Source: CAZMNF01 sp964567595
Lineage (GTDB): Bacteria > Bipolaricaulota > Bipolaricaulia > RBG-16-55-9
Assembly (NCBI GenBank): GCA_964567595.1
Contig: CAZMNF010000006.1
Span: 11,736-75,735 of the forward strand
Length of the DNA: 64,000 bases
Direction of reading: 5' to 3'
This document shows, piece by piece, positions 8,101-16,642 of this stretch (the first letter of the stretch is position 1; each line of letters starts with the position of its first letter). The notes beneath the pieces are model-generated. The model was not told the DNA's origin, did not search any database, and saw only the letters and a program-made list of their open reading frames with translations. The position numbers and the translations under genes are program-made.

Positions 8101-8997
8101 TCAGATGTCGATGCGATCCTCGACGGGGTTGTCCAGACGGCCGTGCTCGTGGAAGTAGACCATCGTCGTCTGGATCGAGCGATGGCGAGCGGCAGCCTGG
8201 GCCTCCATGAGCGAGGCGCCCCCTTCGATGGCGAGCGTGACGAAGCTGTGGCGGAGCGAGTGGACGGACGTTCGGTCCGTCTTGACCCCGGCCCGTTCGA
8301 AGTAGTGCGTGATCCGACGACGGATATGGCGCGTGCTCAGACGAGCCTCGCCCGGATGATTCGCTGCGGATGCTTTCGTGAACAGCGGCTCGTTCGGCTC
8401 CGCCGCGCCCCGCTCGTCCAGGTAGGCTTCCAGTGCCGTCTCGGTAGGCTCCGCGAGCACGACGAACTCATCCCGTTCGTCGCGGCCCTTGCCCCAGATG
8501 CGCATGATCTGGCGATGCTGGCGGGCTTCCAGATCGCCGACGTTGGCCCGATGGATCTCGATGATCCGCAGCCCGTTTCGGGCCATCAGGTTGATCATGG
8601 CGTAGTCCCGCTTGCCCAGCTCGGTGGAGGTATCAATCGCGTCGAAGACCGCGCGCAGTTCGCCCCGCGTCAGGTCGCGACGCAAGTGCCCGCGAGGACG
8701 CCGCAGCCCCTTGAGGCCCTCCACGGGGTTCTTCTGAATCAGATCGTTGGCAGCCGCGTACTGGAAAAACCGCCGCAGGGCCACCCAGTAGGTCAGCACG
8801 GTGTTGGCCGATCGTTGGCCCTTGAGCCACTCTCGGTACGCTCGGACGGTCTCCGGGCTCGGCTCGGCCTCGGCGCCGTCGTGGCTCGCCAGCCAACGCG
8901 TGAAGCTCTTCAGCGCCTCCTCGTAGGTCCGGACGGTGTTCGACGACACGTCCAGGGACTCGAGAAACGCCGGGATTGCCTTCTGCCAAGCGGGCAC
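8101..8997 (-). CDS. Tyrosine recombinase (XerC/XerD-like)
   Basis: 298 residues when started at GTG 8997, which has GGAGGTGA at proper spacing; upstream in-frame starts lack one and lie in or above the promoter. An N-terminal SAM-like core-binding domain (about 1-95) is followed by the catalytic domain with the complete set R144 (GLRIIEI), K170, H246 and R249 (HSLRHSF), H272 and nucleophile Y281. Length and lack of extra domains fit a Xer-type enzyme that resolves chromosome dimers or a simple integrase. Its position about 600 bp from tRNA-Leu recalls integrases, but no element, att repeat or cargo is visible, so a housekeeping Xer role is preferred. Confidence 0.88.
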   Translation of the reverse strand: MPAWQKAIPAFLESLDVSSNTVRTYEEALKSFTRWLASHDGAEAEPSPETVRAYREWLKGQRSANTVLTYWVALRRFFQYAAANDLIQKNPVEGLKGLRRPRGHLRRDLTRGELRAVFDAIDTSTELGKRDYAMINLMARNGLRIIEIHRANVGDLEARQHRQIMRIWGKGRDERDEFVVLAEPTETALEAYLDERGAAEPNEPLFTKASAANHPGEARLSTRHIRRRITHYFERAGVKTDRTSVHSLRHSFVTLAIEGGASLMEAQAAARHRSIQTTMVYFHEHGRLDNPVEDRIDI

Positions 8998-9016
8998 ACC
9001 GTTCACCTCCGGCTCA

Positions 9017-9046
9017 ATTCTAGACGAGCCCCCGCGGCAGGGACAA
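9017..9046 (-). promoter_or_regulatory. Promoter of the tyrosine recombinase
   Basis: Minus strand TTGTCC (9046-9041), 18-base spacer, TAGAAT (9022-9017). Transcription would start near 9010, leaving just enough leader to hold the GGAGGTGA before GTG 8997. Confidence 0.5.
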
Positions 9047-9184
9047 CACCGGATGTCCAACTGTAACGCGCGTGACATTACCGTGTGACCAAGTTCCCAC
9101 CCCCGCTTAACCGACCTCCTCTGTGACATGCGTTACCCCTGCTACAGTAAGCTCAGACCACTCCCAAGGAGGAGGCAGATTTCG

Positions 9185-10084
9185 ATGAGCAGAACATGCT
9201 TCACAGTGGCGATGGCGATCATCTTCGCCGGCCTGTTGATCGCCCCCCTCGCGATGGCCGAGGAGGATTCGGCCAGTCTGGAAGAGAAGGTCGAGTCGCT
9301 CTCCCAGAGCGTGGACAGCCTCGAGGACATGGTCAAGGATCTCTCCTATAAGCTGGAACAGACCCAGTCGACCAACGGCGTCGTCAAGGACGTCTCCTAC
9401 GAGGTCAAGAAGCTCGAAGGTCAGGTCAAAGACCTGCAGAACCTCCAGAGCCAAGTCGAGGAGTTGCCCTCGAAGATCGCGTCGTTGGAGAGCAAGATCG
9501 AGGGCGTCGGCGCCAGCACGAGCGAGAAGATCAAGACCATCCAAGGCCGCGTCTACGACCTGGAAACGACCATGGACGGCCTAGATTCGCGGCTCTCAAC
9601 CGTTGAGGGCAAGGTCCGCGAGCTGCTCTCGCTCGACAAGGACGTCACCCAGCTCAGCGACGAGGTCAAATCGCTCAGCCAACAGGTCTCGCAAATGGCT
9701 GAGCAACCGACCGGTCCACAGGCAACGGCCAAGTTGACCGATCGGATTGAGAGCATCCGCATGGAGCTGGATGGACAGACGAGCGAGCTTTCCGAGCGCA
9801 TCTCCAGCTTGGAGAATGAGATCGGCAGCTTGCCCATCTCCAGCATGCAGTCCGACATTGCCGATAACATGAGCCGCATCGATTCGCTCGAGTCTCAACT
9901 CAACACGCAAACCGTCAGCCCGGACAAGATCCAGCAGCTCCAGTCGCGCATCGTTGAACTCGAGGAGCAGATGCAGACTCAGATCGAGGACGTCCAGTCG
10001 CAAACCACCACGAGCACGGCGCTGGCCACGGCGGGTCTGATCTCCGGCGTGGCGGCATTGGCCGCAGCCTTCGGTCTCTTCTAG
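9185..10084 (+). CDS. Secreted long coiled-coil protein with a hydrophobic C-terminus
   Basis: 299 residues from ATG 9185, preceded by AAGGAGGAGG. Residues about 5-25 are a signal peptide ending in AMA. Nearly all of residues 30-275 is heptad-rich, Leu/Glu/Lys/Ser-rich coiled coil (for example ESLSQSVDSLEDMVKDLSYK), broken by a short PTGPQ linker near the middle. The last 20 residues are a small-residue hydrophobic segment (LISGVAALAAAFGLF) that could anchor it in a membrane or pack into a multimer. The build resembles periplasmic or envelope-spanning spacer proteins, but no family is identified. It is divergent from the recombinase and ends at a strong terminator. Confidence 0.8.
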   Translation: MSRTCFTVAMAIIFAGLLIAPLAMAEEDSASLEEKVESLSQSVDSLEDMVKDLSYKLEQTQSTNGVVKDVSYEVKKLEGQVKDLQNLQSQVEELPSKIASLESKIEGVGASTSEKIKTIQGRVYDLETTMDGLDSRLSTVEGKVRELLSLDKDVTQLSDEVKSLSQQVSQMAEQPTGPQATAKLTDRIESIRMELDGQTSELSERISSLENEIGSLPISSMQSDIADNMSRIDSLESQLNTQTVSPDKIQQLQSRIVELEEQMQTQIEDVQSQTTTSTALATAGLISGVAALAAAFGLF

Positions 10085-10171
10085 ACGTGGCACCCAACCA
10101 CCGCACCGACGACGGACCGGACGCGTCCGTCCCGTTCGCTTAAGAACCCGCCTGCGCGTCAGGCAAGTTGC

Positions 10172-10217
10172 GAGCCATCCTGGTCTGGCCTCCTCACCAG
10201 GGTGGCTCTTTCTTTCC
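10172..10217 (+). terminator. Rho-independent terminator after the coiled-coil gene
   Basis: GAGCCATCCTGGT (from 10172) pairs with ACCAGGGTGGCTC (ending 10208) around an 11-base loop, followed by TTTCTTTCC. The T tract is on the plus strand only. The terminator lies about 90 bp after the stop codon. Confidence 0.85.
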
Positions 10218-10336
10218 CTCCGCATTGGCCCATGATATCGGGGAGTCTAGCTTGCCCGGCGAGATGGGGCTCCGACGCGAATCACACGGAAGCTTGGCCA
10301 GCGCGCGTTGACGCTCTATCTTGATTCAATGGATAA

Positions 10337-11062
10337 TCAGTCGGCGAACTCCATGCCGCTGAACCGCAAGGCAGCCAGGATCAACAGCACGACGCCCACC
10401 CCGACCAGGACGACCAGCGAGGTCAGCGGATCAAGGGAGTTGGTGCTTCCCTGAAGCGCGCGCGTCAGCTCCTCGGCATAGTGCCGGATGCTGATCTGCG
10501 TCGCGAGCGTGGAGACGCGGCTGAGGGCTTCTTCCCAACCCAGCAGAAAGACGAATCCCCACAGGAGCCCGCGCTCCAGGAGCGTCCCCAGCGCGAAGAA
10601 CAGGGCTCCGTAAGCGAAGACCGTCGGAATCAGCGCGCCCAGGTGGGCTCCGAGCGTTGCGGGATCGGCCGTCATCGCGCCCACGGTGCCGAGCGAGCTC
10701 AGGACCGTGACGAGGAGCGCGATGGCGACGGCACCCGCGAACTTGCCGACGACGATCGACGCCCGGCTGATGGGCTTGGTCCAGAGATATGGCATCGTCC
10801 CGTTGGCGATCTCGTCCCGAAGCGCCGACGCGGTCAGCAGCAGCGCGAGGACAGGGTAGAGCAACGGCAGCATAAAGTCGGCAAACAACGCGTCAGCAAA
10901 CTGCCCGGCGGACGTCAGGTCGGTTTCCCACTGGGCGGCGGCCCAGTAGACAATCGCGATGATCCAGGGCAGAATCGCCAATACGCCCGCAAACGCGAGC
11001 AGCCCGAGGCGGCTGCCGTACTGTCGCAGCGTCAGTTTCGCCAGCGCCATCGTCGTGGTCAT
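10337..11062 (-). CDS. ABC-2 type transporter permease
   Basis: 241 residues with about six membrane helices, starting with LLAFAGVLAILPWIIAIVYW near 20-40. The cytoplasmic stretch EIANGTMPYLWTKPISR just after helix 2 is typical of ABC-2 permeases of the NosY/multidrug type. It is the last of four genes that alternate ATPase and permease; its ATG overlaps the upstream ATPase stop by 4 bases (ATGA). The substrate cannot be predicted. An export role is usual for this family. Confidence 0.85.
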   Translation of the reverse strand: MTTTMALAKLTLRQYGSRLGLLAFAGVLAILPWIIAIVYWAAAQWETDLTSAGQFADALFADFMLPLLYPVLALLLTASALRDEIANGTMPYLWTKPISRASIVVGKFAGAVAIALLVTVLSSLGTVGAMTADPATLGAHLGALIPTVFAYGALFFALGTLLERGLLWGFVFLLGWEEALSRVSTLATQISIRHYAEELTRALQGSTNSLDPLTSLVVLVGVGVVLLILAALRFSGMEFAD

Positions 11063-11967
11063 TGCACCAAGTACCGGAACACGCTCTCCAAGTCCTCGTC
11101 CAGGCTCGTGATTCCCGTCAAGCGAATCTCAGCATCGAGCGCCACGCGTGGCAGCTTGCGATAGAACGTCGACGGGTCCGCGATGTCCACCACAACGCGG
11201 CCCTCTTGGAGCTCGACGCCGTTCACCAGATCGCCCTCTGTGAGGACAGCCGCCAGGCGCCGCGGCTCCTCGGCTTCGAGCGACACTTTGTGAGGGCGTC
11301 CGTCCATCGCCTCGCGGATGGCTTGATAGTCGCCGGATGCGAGCAATCGGCCCCGGTGGATCAAGACGATCTCCGCGGCCATCCGCTCGACCTCGTGCAA
11401 CACATGGGACGACACCACCACCGTCTTACCGGCTTGGCCGAGCCCGACGATAAGATCCATGAGCGTGCGTCGCTGGGTCGGGTCGGCCCCCTTGAGCGGC
11501 TCGTCCAACAATAACACGTCGGGCTCGTGCAACAGCGCTTGGGCCATCTTGATCCGCTGCCGCATGCCGCGGCTGTAGGCGCGAATGCGCTTCTCCGCCT
11601 GATCGACCAGATCGACCTGCTCCAGCGCCCGTTGCGCGGCAGCGTCCGGTTCGCTGAGCCCGTGCAGGCTGGCGTTCATGGCCAAGAAGGCGCGCCCCGT
11701 CATGAACCCGTAGAGCGTCTCGCCCTCGGGGCAGTAGCCGATGCGGCCATAGAGGCCCGGATCGGATCGCGGTGAGGCCTCCCAAAGCGTCACGGTGCCT
11801 GATGTCGGGGCCAGCAACCCGGTCATCAACTTCAACAGCGTCGTCTTGCCTGCCCCGTTCGGGCCCAAAAGCCCCGTCACGCCTGGGCCAATCGCCACCG
11901 AGACGTCGCTGAGGGCGACCACATCGCCGTAACGTTTCGTGGCGCTATCGACCTGGATGACGGCCAA
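11059..11967 (-). CDS. ABC transporter ATP-binding protein (ABC-2 exporter type)
   Basis: 302 residues when started at TTG 11967, which has GGAGGTG seven bases upstream and lies 1 bp after the preceding stop; the longer frame to 12021 would overlap that gene. Walker A is LLGPNGAGKTT, the ABC signature is the altered form AYSRGMRQRIKMAQAL, and Walker B is VLLLDEPLKGADP. The C-terminal third (about 215-302) is a small accessory domain common in exporters of this class. It pairs with the permease that overlaps it downstream. Confidence 0.92.
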   Translation of the reverse strand: MAVIQVDSATKRYGDVVALSDVSVAIGPGVTGLLGPNGAGKTTLLKLMTGLLAPTSGTVTLWEASPRSDPGLYGRIGYCPEGETLYGFMTGRAFLAMNASLHGLSEPDAAAQRALEQVDLVDQAEKRIRAYSRGMRQRIKMAQALLHEPDVLLLDEPLKGADPTQRRTLMDLIVGLGQAGKTVVVSSHVLHEVERMAAEIVLIHRGRLLASGDYQAIREAMDGRPHKVSLEAEEPRRLAAVLTEGDLVNGVELQEGRVVVDIADPSTFYRKLPRVALDAEIRLTGITSLDEDLESVFRYLVQ

Positions 11968-11968
11968 A

Positions 11969-12907
11969 CTAGCGCACCTCCCGGCGATACTGGCCCCAAA
12001 CAACCGCCCACGACACGACAATGAGAGCCAGCGTCTCCACGAGGTAGATCCACGCTGACAGTGGCTCGAAGCTGACCGTGCTCGACTCGTCGCCGACCTG
12101 GATCGGGGCTTGGATGCTTTGCAGCGTGCCGAACAAGGCGTCTTTCACGTAGGTCGCCGCGCTGCTGACGTCGACGAGGGTGAACCAGGGGTTTTGCGTG
12201 ATGAGAAACAGCAGCGACGGCACGAACGATAACAGCATCAGCCCACCGATCAAGCCGCCCGCTGCGTAGCCCCGGTTTGTGGTCAACGAGGAGACGGCCA
12301 TGGCCAGGCTCGCGACAAACAACGCCATCAAGACCGAGCTGATGAGCAGCGCCCCGACATCCCGAAGATGATCGGTCAGATAGCTCACGGGAGCGCCGGC
12401 CAAGACGACTTTGGCTCCCAGCAGGATCACCCCCGGCCCCAACGTGAAGAGCAACAAGACGCCAAATATGGCCGATCCCTTCGCCAGCAGGTAGTCGGAC
12501 GCATGGATGGGCCGCGACAGGTAGAGCGGATAGACGCCGTAGGCCCGATCGGTGCAGATGAGCATGGGGGCCGCCATGGCGCTGATGAAAATCAGAATCA
12601 GCTGGATCGACCCGAGCAAGGAACTGTAGGGGTTGAACTGGACGCCGGAGACGCCCTGTTGGGTGGCCATGCTCTCCATGAGCTGGCTGCTGAAGACCTG
12701 CGTCGCCAGCAGAGCCGCTTCGATCCCGACGAGAATGATGAGAATGACCTTGTAGCGTCCGCTCTGTTTGATGCCGAGCGCCCGCTTCATGTCATCCCAG
12801 ATCAGGCCGGCCAACGCGGCACCCCGACCCTGATATTGGCCCTCGAAGGGCCGATAGCCGACGTCGTAGATCTGGCCGCGCCGCTGCTCGGCGGTCTCCT
12901 CGTTCAT
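11969..12907 (-). CDS. ABC-2 type transporter permease with long N-terminal cytoplasmic part
   Basis: 312 residues. The first about 50 residues are cytoplasmic and carry the motif YDVGYRPFEGQYQGR, which is shared by a subset of ABC-2 permeases. About six membrane helices follow, with the cytoplasmic signature GVYPLYLSRPIHASDYLLAK between helices 2 and 3. Its start overlaps the end of the first ATPase by 4 bases. It probably forms the channel with the flanking ATPases, as one of two permeases in the cassette. Substrate unknown. Confidence 0.87.
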   Translation of the reverse strand: MNEETAEQRRGQIYDVGYRPFEGQYQGRGAALAGLIWDDMKRALGIKQSGRYKVILIILVGIEAALLATQVFSSQLMESMATQQGVSGVQFNPYSSLLGSIQLILIFISAMAAPMLICTDRAYGVYPLYLSRPIHASDYLLAKGSAIFGVLLLFTLGPGVILLGAKVVLAGAPVSYLTDHLRDVGALLISSVLMALFVASLAMAVSSLTTNRGYAAGGLIGGLMLLSFVPSLLFLITQNPWFTLVDVSSAATYVKDALFGTLQSIQAPIQVGDESSTVSFEPLSAWIYLVETLALIVVSWAVVWGQYRREVR

Positions 12908-13824
12908 GGTTCGGACTCCTGGTGCAGCGCCAAGAAGACGTCCTCTAAGGATCGCGATTCGCGCTCCAAGCGACGCAACTCGACGCCCGTGTCGGCCGCG
13001 GCCCGCAAGATTCCGTCTTCGGGGTTATCGCCGCGGATGAGCCAACTGTCCGGGCCCGTCTCGACCGCCTCCAGGCCCTCGGTCTCGAGCCGTTCCTGGA
13101 ACGACGTGCCGTCGCCGACGACGCGCACCAACACGCCCTCGCCGACGCCCTGCAACAGCTCGCGGAGCGCGCCGTCGGCCACAACCCGACCCTCGCGAAT
13201 GATCACCACGTGCTCGCAGACGCGTTCCACGTCGGGCAGCAGATGGGTTGAGATCAGCACGCTGAGCCCCATTTTCTCGTGAATGTCCGCGATGAGATCC
13301 AGCATCTCCACGCGCCCTTCGGGGTCGAGGCCGCTCGTGGGCTCGTCCAGCAGAACGAGATCGGGATCGTGCACGATCGACTGGGCCAGCTTGACACGCT
13401 GCTTCATGCCAATGCTGTAGCCCTCGATGGGGCGATAGCGCTCTTCCCCCAAGCCCACCAGATGGAGCACATCGTAGGCGCGTTGCACGGCTGACTCTCG
13501 CGGTAGCCCCGAGAGACGACCGAGGCGAACGACGAGGTCGTGGGCGCTGTGATCCGGGGGCAGGCATTCGTCCTCGGGCATGTAGCCGATGCGCCGGCGC
13601 AGCTCCAGCCCATCGGTCGTGACGTCGTGGCCCAAAACGTCAGCGTTGCCGGCAGAGGGGATCAGCAACCCGAGAAGGAGCTTAATGAAGGTCGTCTTGC
13701 CCGCGCCGTTTTCGCCCAGCAGGCCGACGCTGCCCTCAGGCACCTCGAGCTCAAGCGAGTCGAGAGCGGGAACGCCATTGTAGCGCTTGGACAAGTTCTC
13801 GGCGCGAATAATCGGCCCGGCCAT
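12904..13824 (-). CDS. ABC transporter ATP-binding protein (first gene of the exporter cassette)
   Basis: 306 residues. Walker A is LLGENGAGKTT at about 34-44, the signature is YSIGMKQRVKLAQSI, Walker B is LVLLDEPTSGLDPEGR, and the switch His follows in ISTHLLPDVER. A C-terminal extension of about 85 residues resembles the accessory domain of CcmA/NatA-type exporters. It begins 77 bp after rplQ with no T-tract terminator between, so ribosomal read-through is possible. A ribosome-binding site (GGGAG) lies in the gap. Confidence 0.92.
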   Translation of the reverse strand: MAGPIIRAENLSKRYNGVPALDSLELEVPEGSVGLLGENGAGKTTFIKLLLGLLIPSAGNADVLGHDVTTDGLELRRRIGYMPEDECLPPDHSAHDLVVRLGRLSGLPRESAVQRAYDVLHLVGLGEERYRPIEGYSIGMKQRVKLAQSIVHDPDLVLLDEPTSGLDPEGRVEMLDLIADIHEKMGLSVLISTHLLPDVERVCEHVVIIREGRVVADGALRELLQGVGEGVLVRVVGDGTSFQERLETEGLEAVETGPDSWLIRGDNPEDGILRAAADTGVELRRLERESRSLEDVFLALHQESEP

Positions 13825-13901
13825 GTTACGTTCACCGCTCCCTGGCTACGTCGCGCGGCCGCTACCGCGGGGTCCTGAGTGGGGTTGAAAGGCGGTTCGA
13901 A

Positions 13902-14255
13902 TCACTCGACCCACATCACGCGGGCCATGGGCGAGCCATCGCCTTGCCGCGGCGGGAGCTTCAATACGCGCGTGTATCCGCCTTGACGGCCCTCGAACTT
14001 CGGCCCGATTTCCTCGAAGAGCCGCTCCACGGCCTCTTTGTCCTGCAGCACTTTGAAGGCCTCCCGCCGGGCGGCGGTGTCGCCCTTCTTGGCCCAGGTC
14101 ACACAGCGTTCGGCCAGACGCCGGCTCTCTTTGGCGCGTGCCTCGGTCGTGTCGACCTTGCCGTGCTCAATGAGCGCCTTGACCTGGCTGGCGAGCATCA
14201 ACTTGCGGTGCGACTGAGCTCGCCCGAGCTTGCGATGTCCCTTCATGTGTCTCAT
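13902..14255 (-). CDS. rplQ: 50S ribosomal protein L17
   Basis: 117 residues. MKGHRKLGRAQSHRKLMLASQ is close to the L17 N-terminal signature, and TEARAKESRRLAE continues the family core. L17 sits near the peptide exit tunnel. It ends the alpha operon, 19 bp after rpoA, in the usual order. ATG 14255 has GGAGGGTGAG upstream; the Met three codons later is a possible alternative. Confidence 0.95.
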   Translation of the reverse strand: MRHMKGHRKLGRAQSHRKLMLASQVKALIEHGKVDTTEARAKESRRLAERCVTWAKKGDTAARREAFKVLQDKEAVERLFEEIGPKFEGRQGGYTRVLKLPPRQGDGSPMARVMWVE

Positions 14256-14274
14256 AGCGACTCACCCTCCAGCG

Positions 14275-15255
14275 TTAGCCGACCGACGGATCGTTGATCT
14301 CGTAGCCGAGCTCGTGGAGGCGTTCCTCGACCTTGACCAACGACTTCTCGCCGAAATTGTTGATGTCCAGAAGCTCCTCTCGCGACTGGGACAGCAGGTC
14401 CCTGAGCGTCAGAATGCCGCGGCTGCGCAGGAGATTGCAGGCTCGCGTGTCGAAGCCGAGATCCTCCAGCGTCTCGTCCAAGTCCTCCGAGACGTCTTCA
14501 GCCTCCGTGCTGGCGAAGGGGTGCGACGCCGTGAACTCGGCGAAGAGCTGGAAGTGATTGATGAGAATCTGGGCCGCTTCGTGGAGCGCTTCGCCCGGCT
14601 GGATGCCGCCGTGAGTCTCGATCTCGAGCACGAGCCGATCGAAGTCGGTCCGCTCGCCGACACGGGTCTCCTCCACGCGATAGTTGACCCGCTTGATCGG
14701 GGAGAAGTCAGCGTCGATGGCGATCACGCCCAGCGGCATGTCCTCGCGCTTGTTCCGCTCGGCGGGCTGGTAGCCGTAGCCGGACTCGATCTCCAGTTCG
14801 AGCTCCAGTTCGGACCCTTCGTCCAGCGTGGCGATGTGATGGTCCGGGTTGATGACCTCCGCGCCAGCGGGCAGCTCGACCTGGTCTGCCGTTACGTCGT
14901 CGGGGCCCTCGGCGGTGAGGAACGCGCGGTGGAAGCCGTCGCCATGGGTTAGCCGAACGGCCAGTTCCTTGAGGTTCAGAATGATCTCCAGCACCGTCTC
15001 CTTGACGCCGGGGATCGTGTCGTACTCGTGATACTTGCCGCTGAAGCGCACGCGCGTTACCGCCGCACCGGGAATCGACGACAGGAGCACCCGCCGCAGG
15101 GCGTTGCCCAACGTCGTTCCGTATCCGCGCTCGAGCGGCTCGATCACGAGGCGGCCTTCGCTCTCCCCCAGCTCCTGTTCGACCAGCTGGGGCACCACGG
15201 CTTGCCCGCCGTTCATGCCGGTCCGCTCTGAGCTCATCATCGTCGCATCGCTCAC
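14275..15255 (-). CDS. rpoA: DNA-directed RNA polymerase subunit alpha
   Basis: 326 residues from GTG 15255, which has GGAGG ten bases upstream; the TTG at 15264 is too close to that site. The N-terminal dimerisation domain shows LERGYGTTLGNALRRVLLSSIPG. After a short acidic linker, the C-terminal domain contains LGFDTRACNLLRSRGI and the LLDINNFGEKSLVKVEERL helix-hairpin-helix region that binds UP elements and activators. An extra about 20-residue N-terminal polar segment precedes the usual start of the fold. It lies in canonical order between rpsD and rplQ. Confidence 0.96.
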   Translation of the reverse strand: MSDATMMSSERTGMNGGQAVVPQLVEQELGESEGRLVIEPLERGYGTTLGNALRRVLLSSIPGAAVTRVRFSGKYHEYDTIPGVKETVLEIILNLKELAVRLTHGDGFHRAFLTAEGPDDVTADQVELPAGAEVINPDHHIATLDEGSELELELEIESGYGYQPAERNKREDMPLGVIAIDADFSPIKRVNYRVEETRVGERTDFDRLVLEIETHGGIQPGEALHEAAQILINHFQLFAEFTASHPFASTEAEDVSEDLDETLEDLGFDTRACNLLRSRGILTLRDLLSQSREELLDINNFGEKSLVKVEERLHELGYEINDPSVG

Positions 15256-15270
15256 GATCGGCAATCCTCC

Positions 15271-15894
15271 TTATCGGGAGTAGTACTCCACGATGAGGTT
15301 CATCTCCAAGTCCTGTTGAATCTCATCGGTGATCGGCTGTTCCAGAACGCGGAGTTGTCCATTCGTCCGCTCAAGCCATTCCGGCACGTCACTCTTGCTG
15401 TTCTCCTCCATGATCGCCTTGATGCCCTTTTTGCCCTGCGAGTTCTCCTTGAACTCGATGGCGTCGCCGGGCTTGACCAAGAACGATGGGATGTCCACGC
15501 GGCGGCCGTTGACCCAGACGTGGCCGTGATTGACCAACTGGCGGGCCTGATCGCGAGATGACGCCAGGCCGCCGCGATAGAGGCTGTTGTCCAGGCGTCG
15601 CTCCAACAGTCGCAGCAGCATGTCACCCGTGACGCCTTGGAACTTTTGCGCCGTCTCCACGTACTGCCGGAACTGGCGCTCCCGGATGCCGTAAATGCGA
15701 CGGACCTTCTGCTTCTCCCGTAGGCGCAGGCCGTACTGCGACATGCGTCGCCGGCGGCGGCTCTGCTGCGTTCCGGGCGGGAACCGCCGCCGCGTCACCG
15801 GGCACTTTTCCGAGTAACACTTTGCGCCCTTGAGGAAGAGCTTTTCACCCTCCCGACGACAGAGTCTACACTTCGGGCCGGTATATCGTCCCAT
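15271..15894 (-). CDS. rpsD: 30S ribosomal protein S4 (zinc-containing form)
   Basis: 207 residues. The N-terminal zinc knuckle is C9, C12, C26 and C31. The S4 RNA-binding domain begins with LERRLDNSLYRGGLASSR and contains ARQLVNHGHVWVNGR. S4 nucleates 30S assembly and in many bacteria represses its own operon. The ribosome-binding site GGAGGACGG overlaps the stop region of the S11 gene. Confidence 0.97.
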   Translation of the reverse strand: MGRYTGPKCRLCRREGEKLFLKGAKCYSEKCPVTRRRFPPGTQQSRRRRRMSQYGLRLREKQKVRRIYGIRERQFRQYVETAQKFQGVTGDMLLRLLERRLDNSLYRGGLASSRDQARQLVNHGHVWVNGRRVDIPSFLVKPGDAIEFKENSQGKKGIKAIMEENSKSDVPEWLERTNGQLRVLEQPITDEIQQDLEMNLIVEYYSR

Positions 15895-15909
15895 ATCTCG
15901 TCCGTCCTC

Positions 15910-16239
15910 CTAGTTGTGCGCGACCGGCGTGATGTTTTTGATCTCCTCGACGCGGATGTCGGATCCCTTGAACGTGTTGGTCACCGAGTTCCGCCCCGAT
16001 CCGGTCCCGCGGACCGTCACCGTCATGGATTGGACGCCGAACTCGCGCATCTTGTCCATGAGCCGCTCGGCGGCGCGCTGCGCCGCGAACGGCGTCCCCT
16101 TGCGCGAGCCCTTGAAGCCCACGGCGCCCGGGCTGCTCCAGGCGAGCACGTGGCCTTCCGGATCGGTCAAGGTCAGGATCGTGTTGTTGTAGGTCGCGTT
16201 CACGTGCACGCGGGCTCGGTCCACTCGTTTCTTCGCCAT
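15910..16239 (-). CDS. rpsK: 30S ribosomal protein S11 lacking the conserved C-terminal tail
   Basis: 109 residues, against about 129 in E. coli. The core is normal: ARVHVNATYNNTILTLTD near the start, the GFKGSRKGTPFAAQRAAE helix, and a normal fold to the end. The protein stops with ITPVAHN. In other bacteria the matching HN is followed by GCRPPKRRRV or a close variant, a basic tail that binds 16S rRNA in the platform. The bases after the TAG form the S4 ribosome-binding site and do not encode the missing tail in any frame, so this is a true shortening and not a frameshift. Confidence 0.93.
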   Translation of the reverse strand: MAKKRVDRARVHVNATYNNTILTLTDPEGHVLAWSSPGAVGFKGSRKGTPFAAQRAAERLMDKMREFGVQSMTVTVRGTGSGRNSVTNTFKGSDIRVEEIKNITPVAHN

Positions 16240-16255
16240 GTCAGTTCGTCACCTC

Positions 16256-16627
16256 TTATCTCCGCCGAGCGCCGGCCTTGGCCGGGCGCGGTCCCTTCCA
16301 GGATCGGGCGTTGGAGCGCGTGTTCTGACCGCGCGTCGGCAGTCCCTGGCTGTGGCGCCGACCGCGGTAGCTTTTGATCTCTTTGAGCCTGTCGATGTCG
16401 GCGCGCACCTTGCGGCGGAGCTCACCCTCAATGATGTAGTTCCCTTCAATTTGTCGCCGCAGCTCGGTGATCTCGCCTTCGGTGAGCTCGTGAACGCGCT
16501 TGTCGCCGTCGACGCCCGTGGCGTCGAGAACCTCTTGCGCTCGCGCGTCCCCGACCCCGTAGAGATAGGTCAGCGCGATCTTGGCCTTCTTGCGATTCGG
16601 CAAGTCAACACCGGCAATTCGTGCCAT
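16256..16627 (-). CDS. rpsM: 30S ribosomal protein S13
   Basis: 123 residues from ATG 16627 (MARIAGVDLPNRKK), with GGGAGGA upstream. The helix-two-turn-helix region TYLYGVGDARAQEVL and the basic tail SYRGRRHSQGLPTRGQNTRSN identify S13, which bridges to the 50S central protuberance and contacts P-site tRNA. It follows rpmJ by 15 bp. Confidence 0.96.
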   Translation of the reverse strand: MARIAGVDLPNRKKAKIALTYLYGVGDARAQEVLDATGVDGDKRVHELTEGEITELRRQIEGNYIIEGELRRKVRADIDRLKEIKSYRGRRHSQGLPTRGQNTRSNARSWKGPRPAKAGARRR

Positions 16628-16642
16628 AAGCAAATCCTCCCG

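Noticed and set aside
7403..9129. tRNA-Leu next to a tyrosine recombinase as an integrated element
   Set aside because: No copy of the tRNA 3' end, no att repeat, no phage or plasmid genes, and no composition change nearby. The recombinase is the length of a housekeeping Xer, with all catalytic residues.
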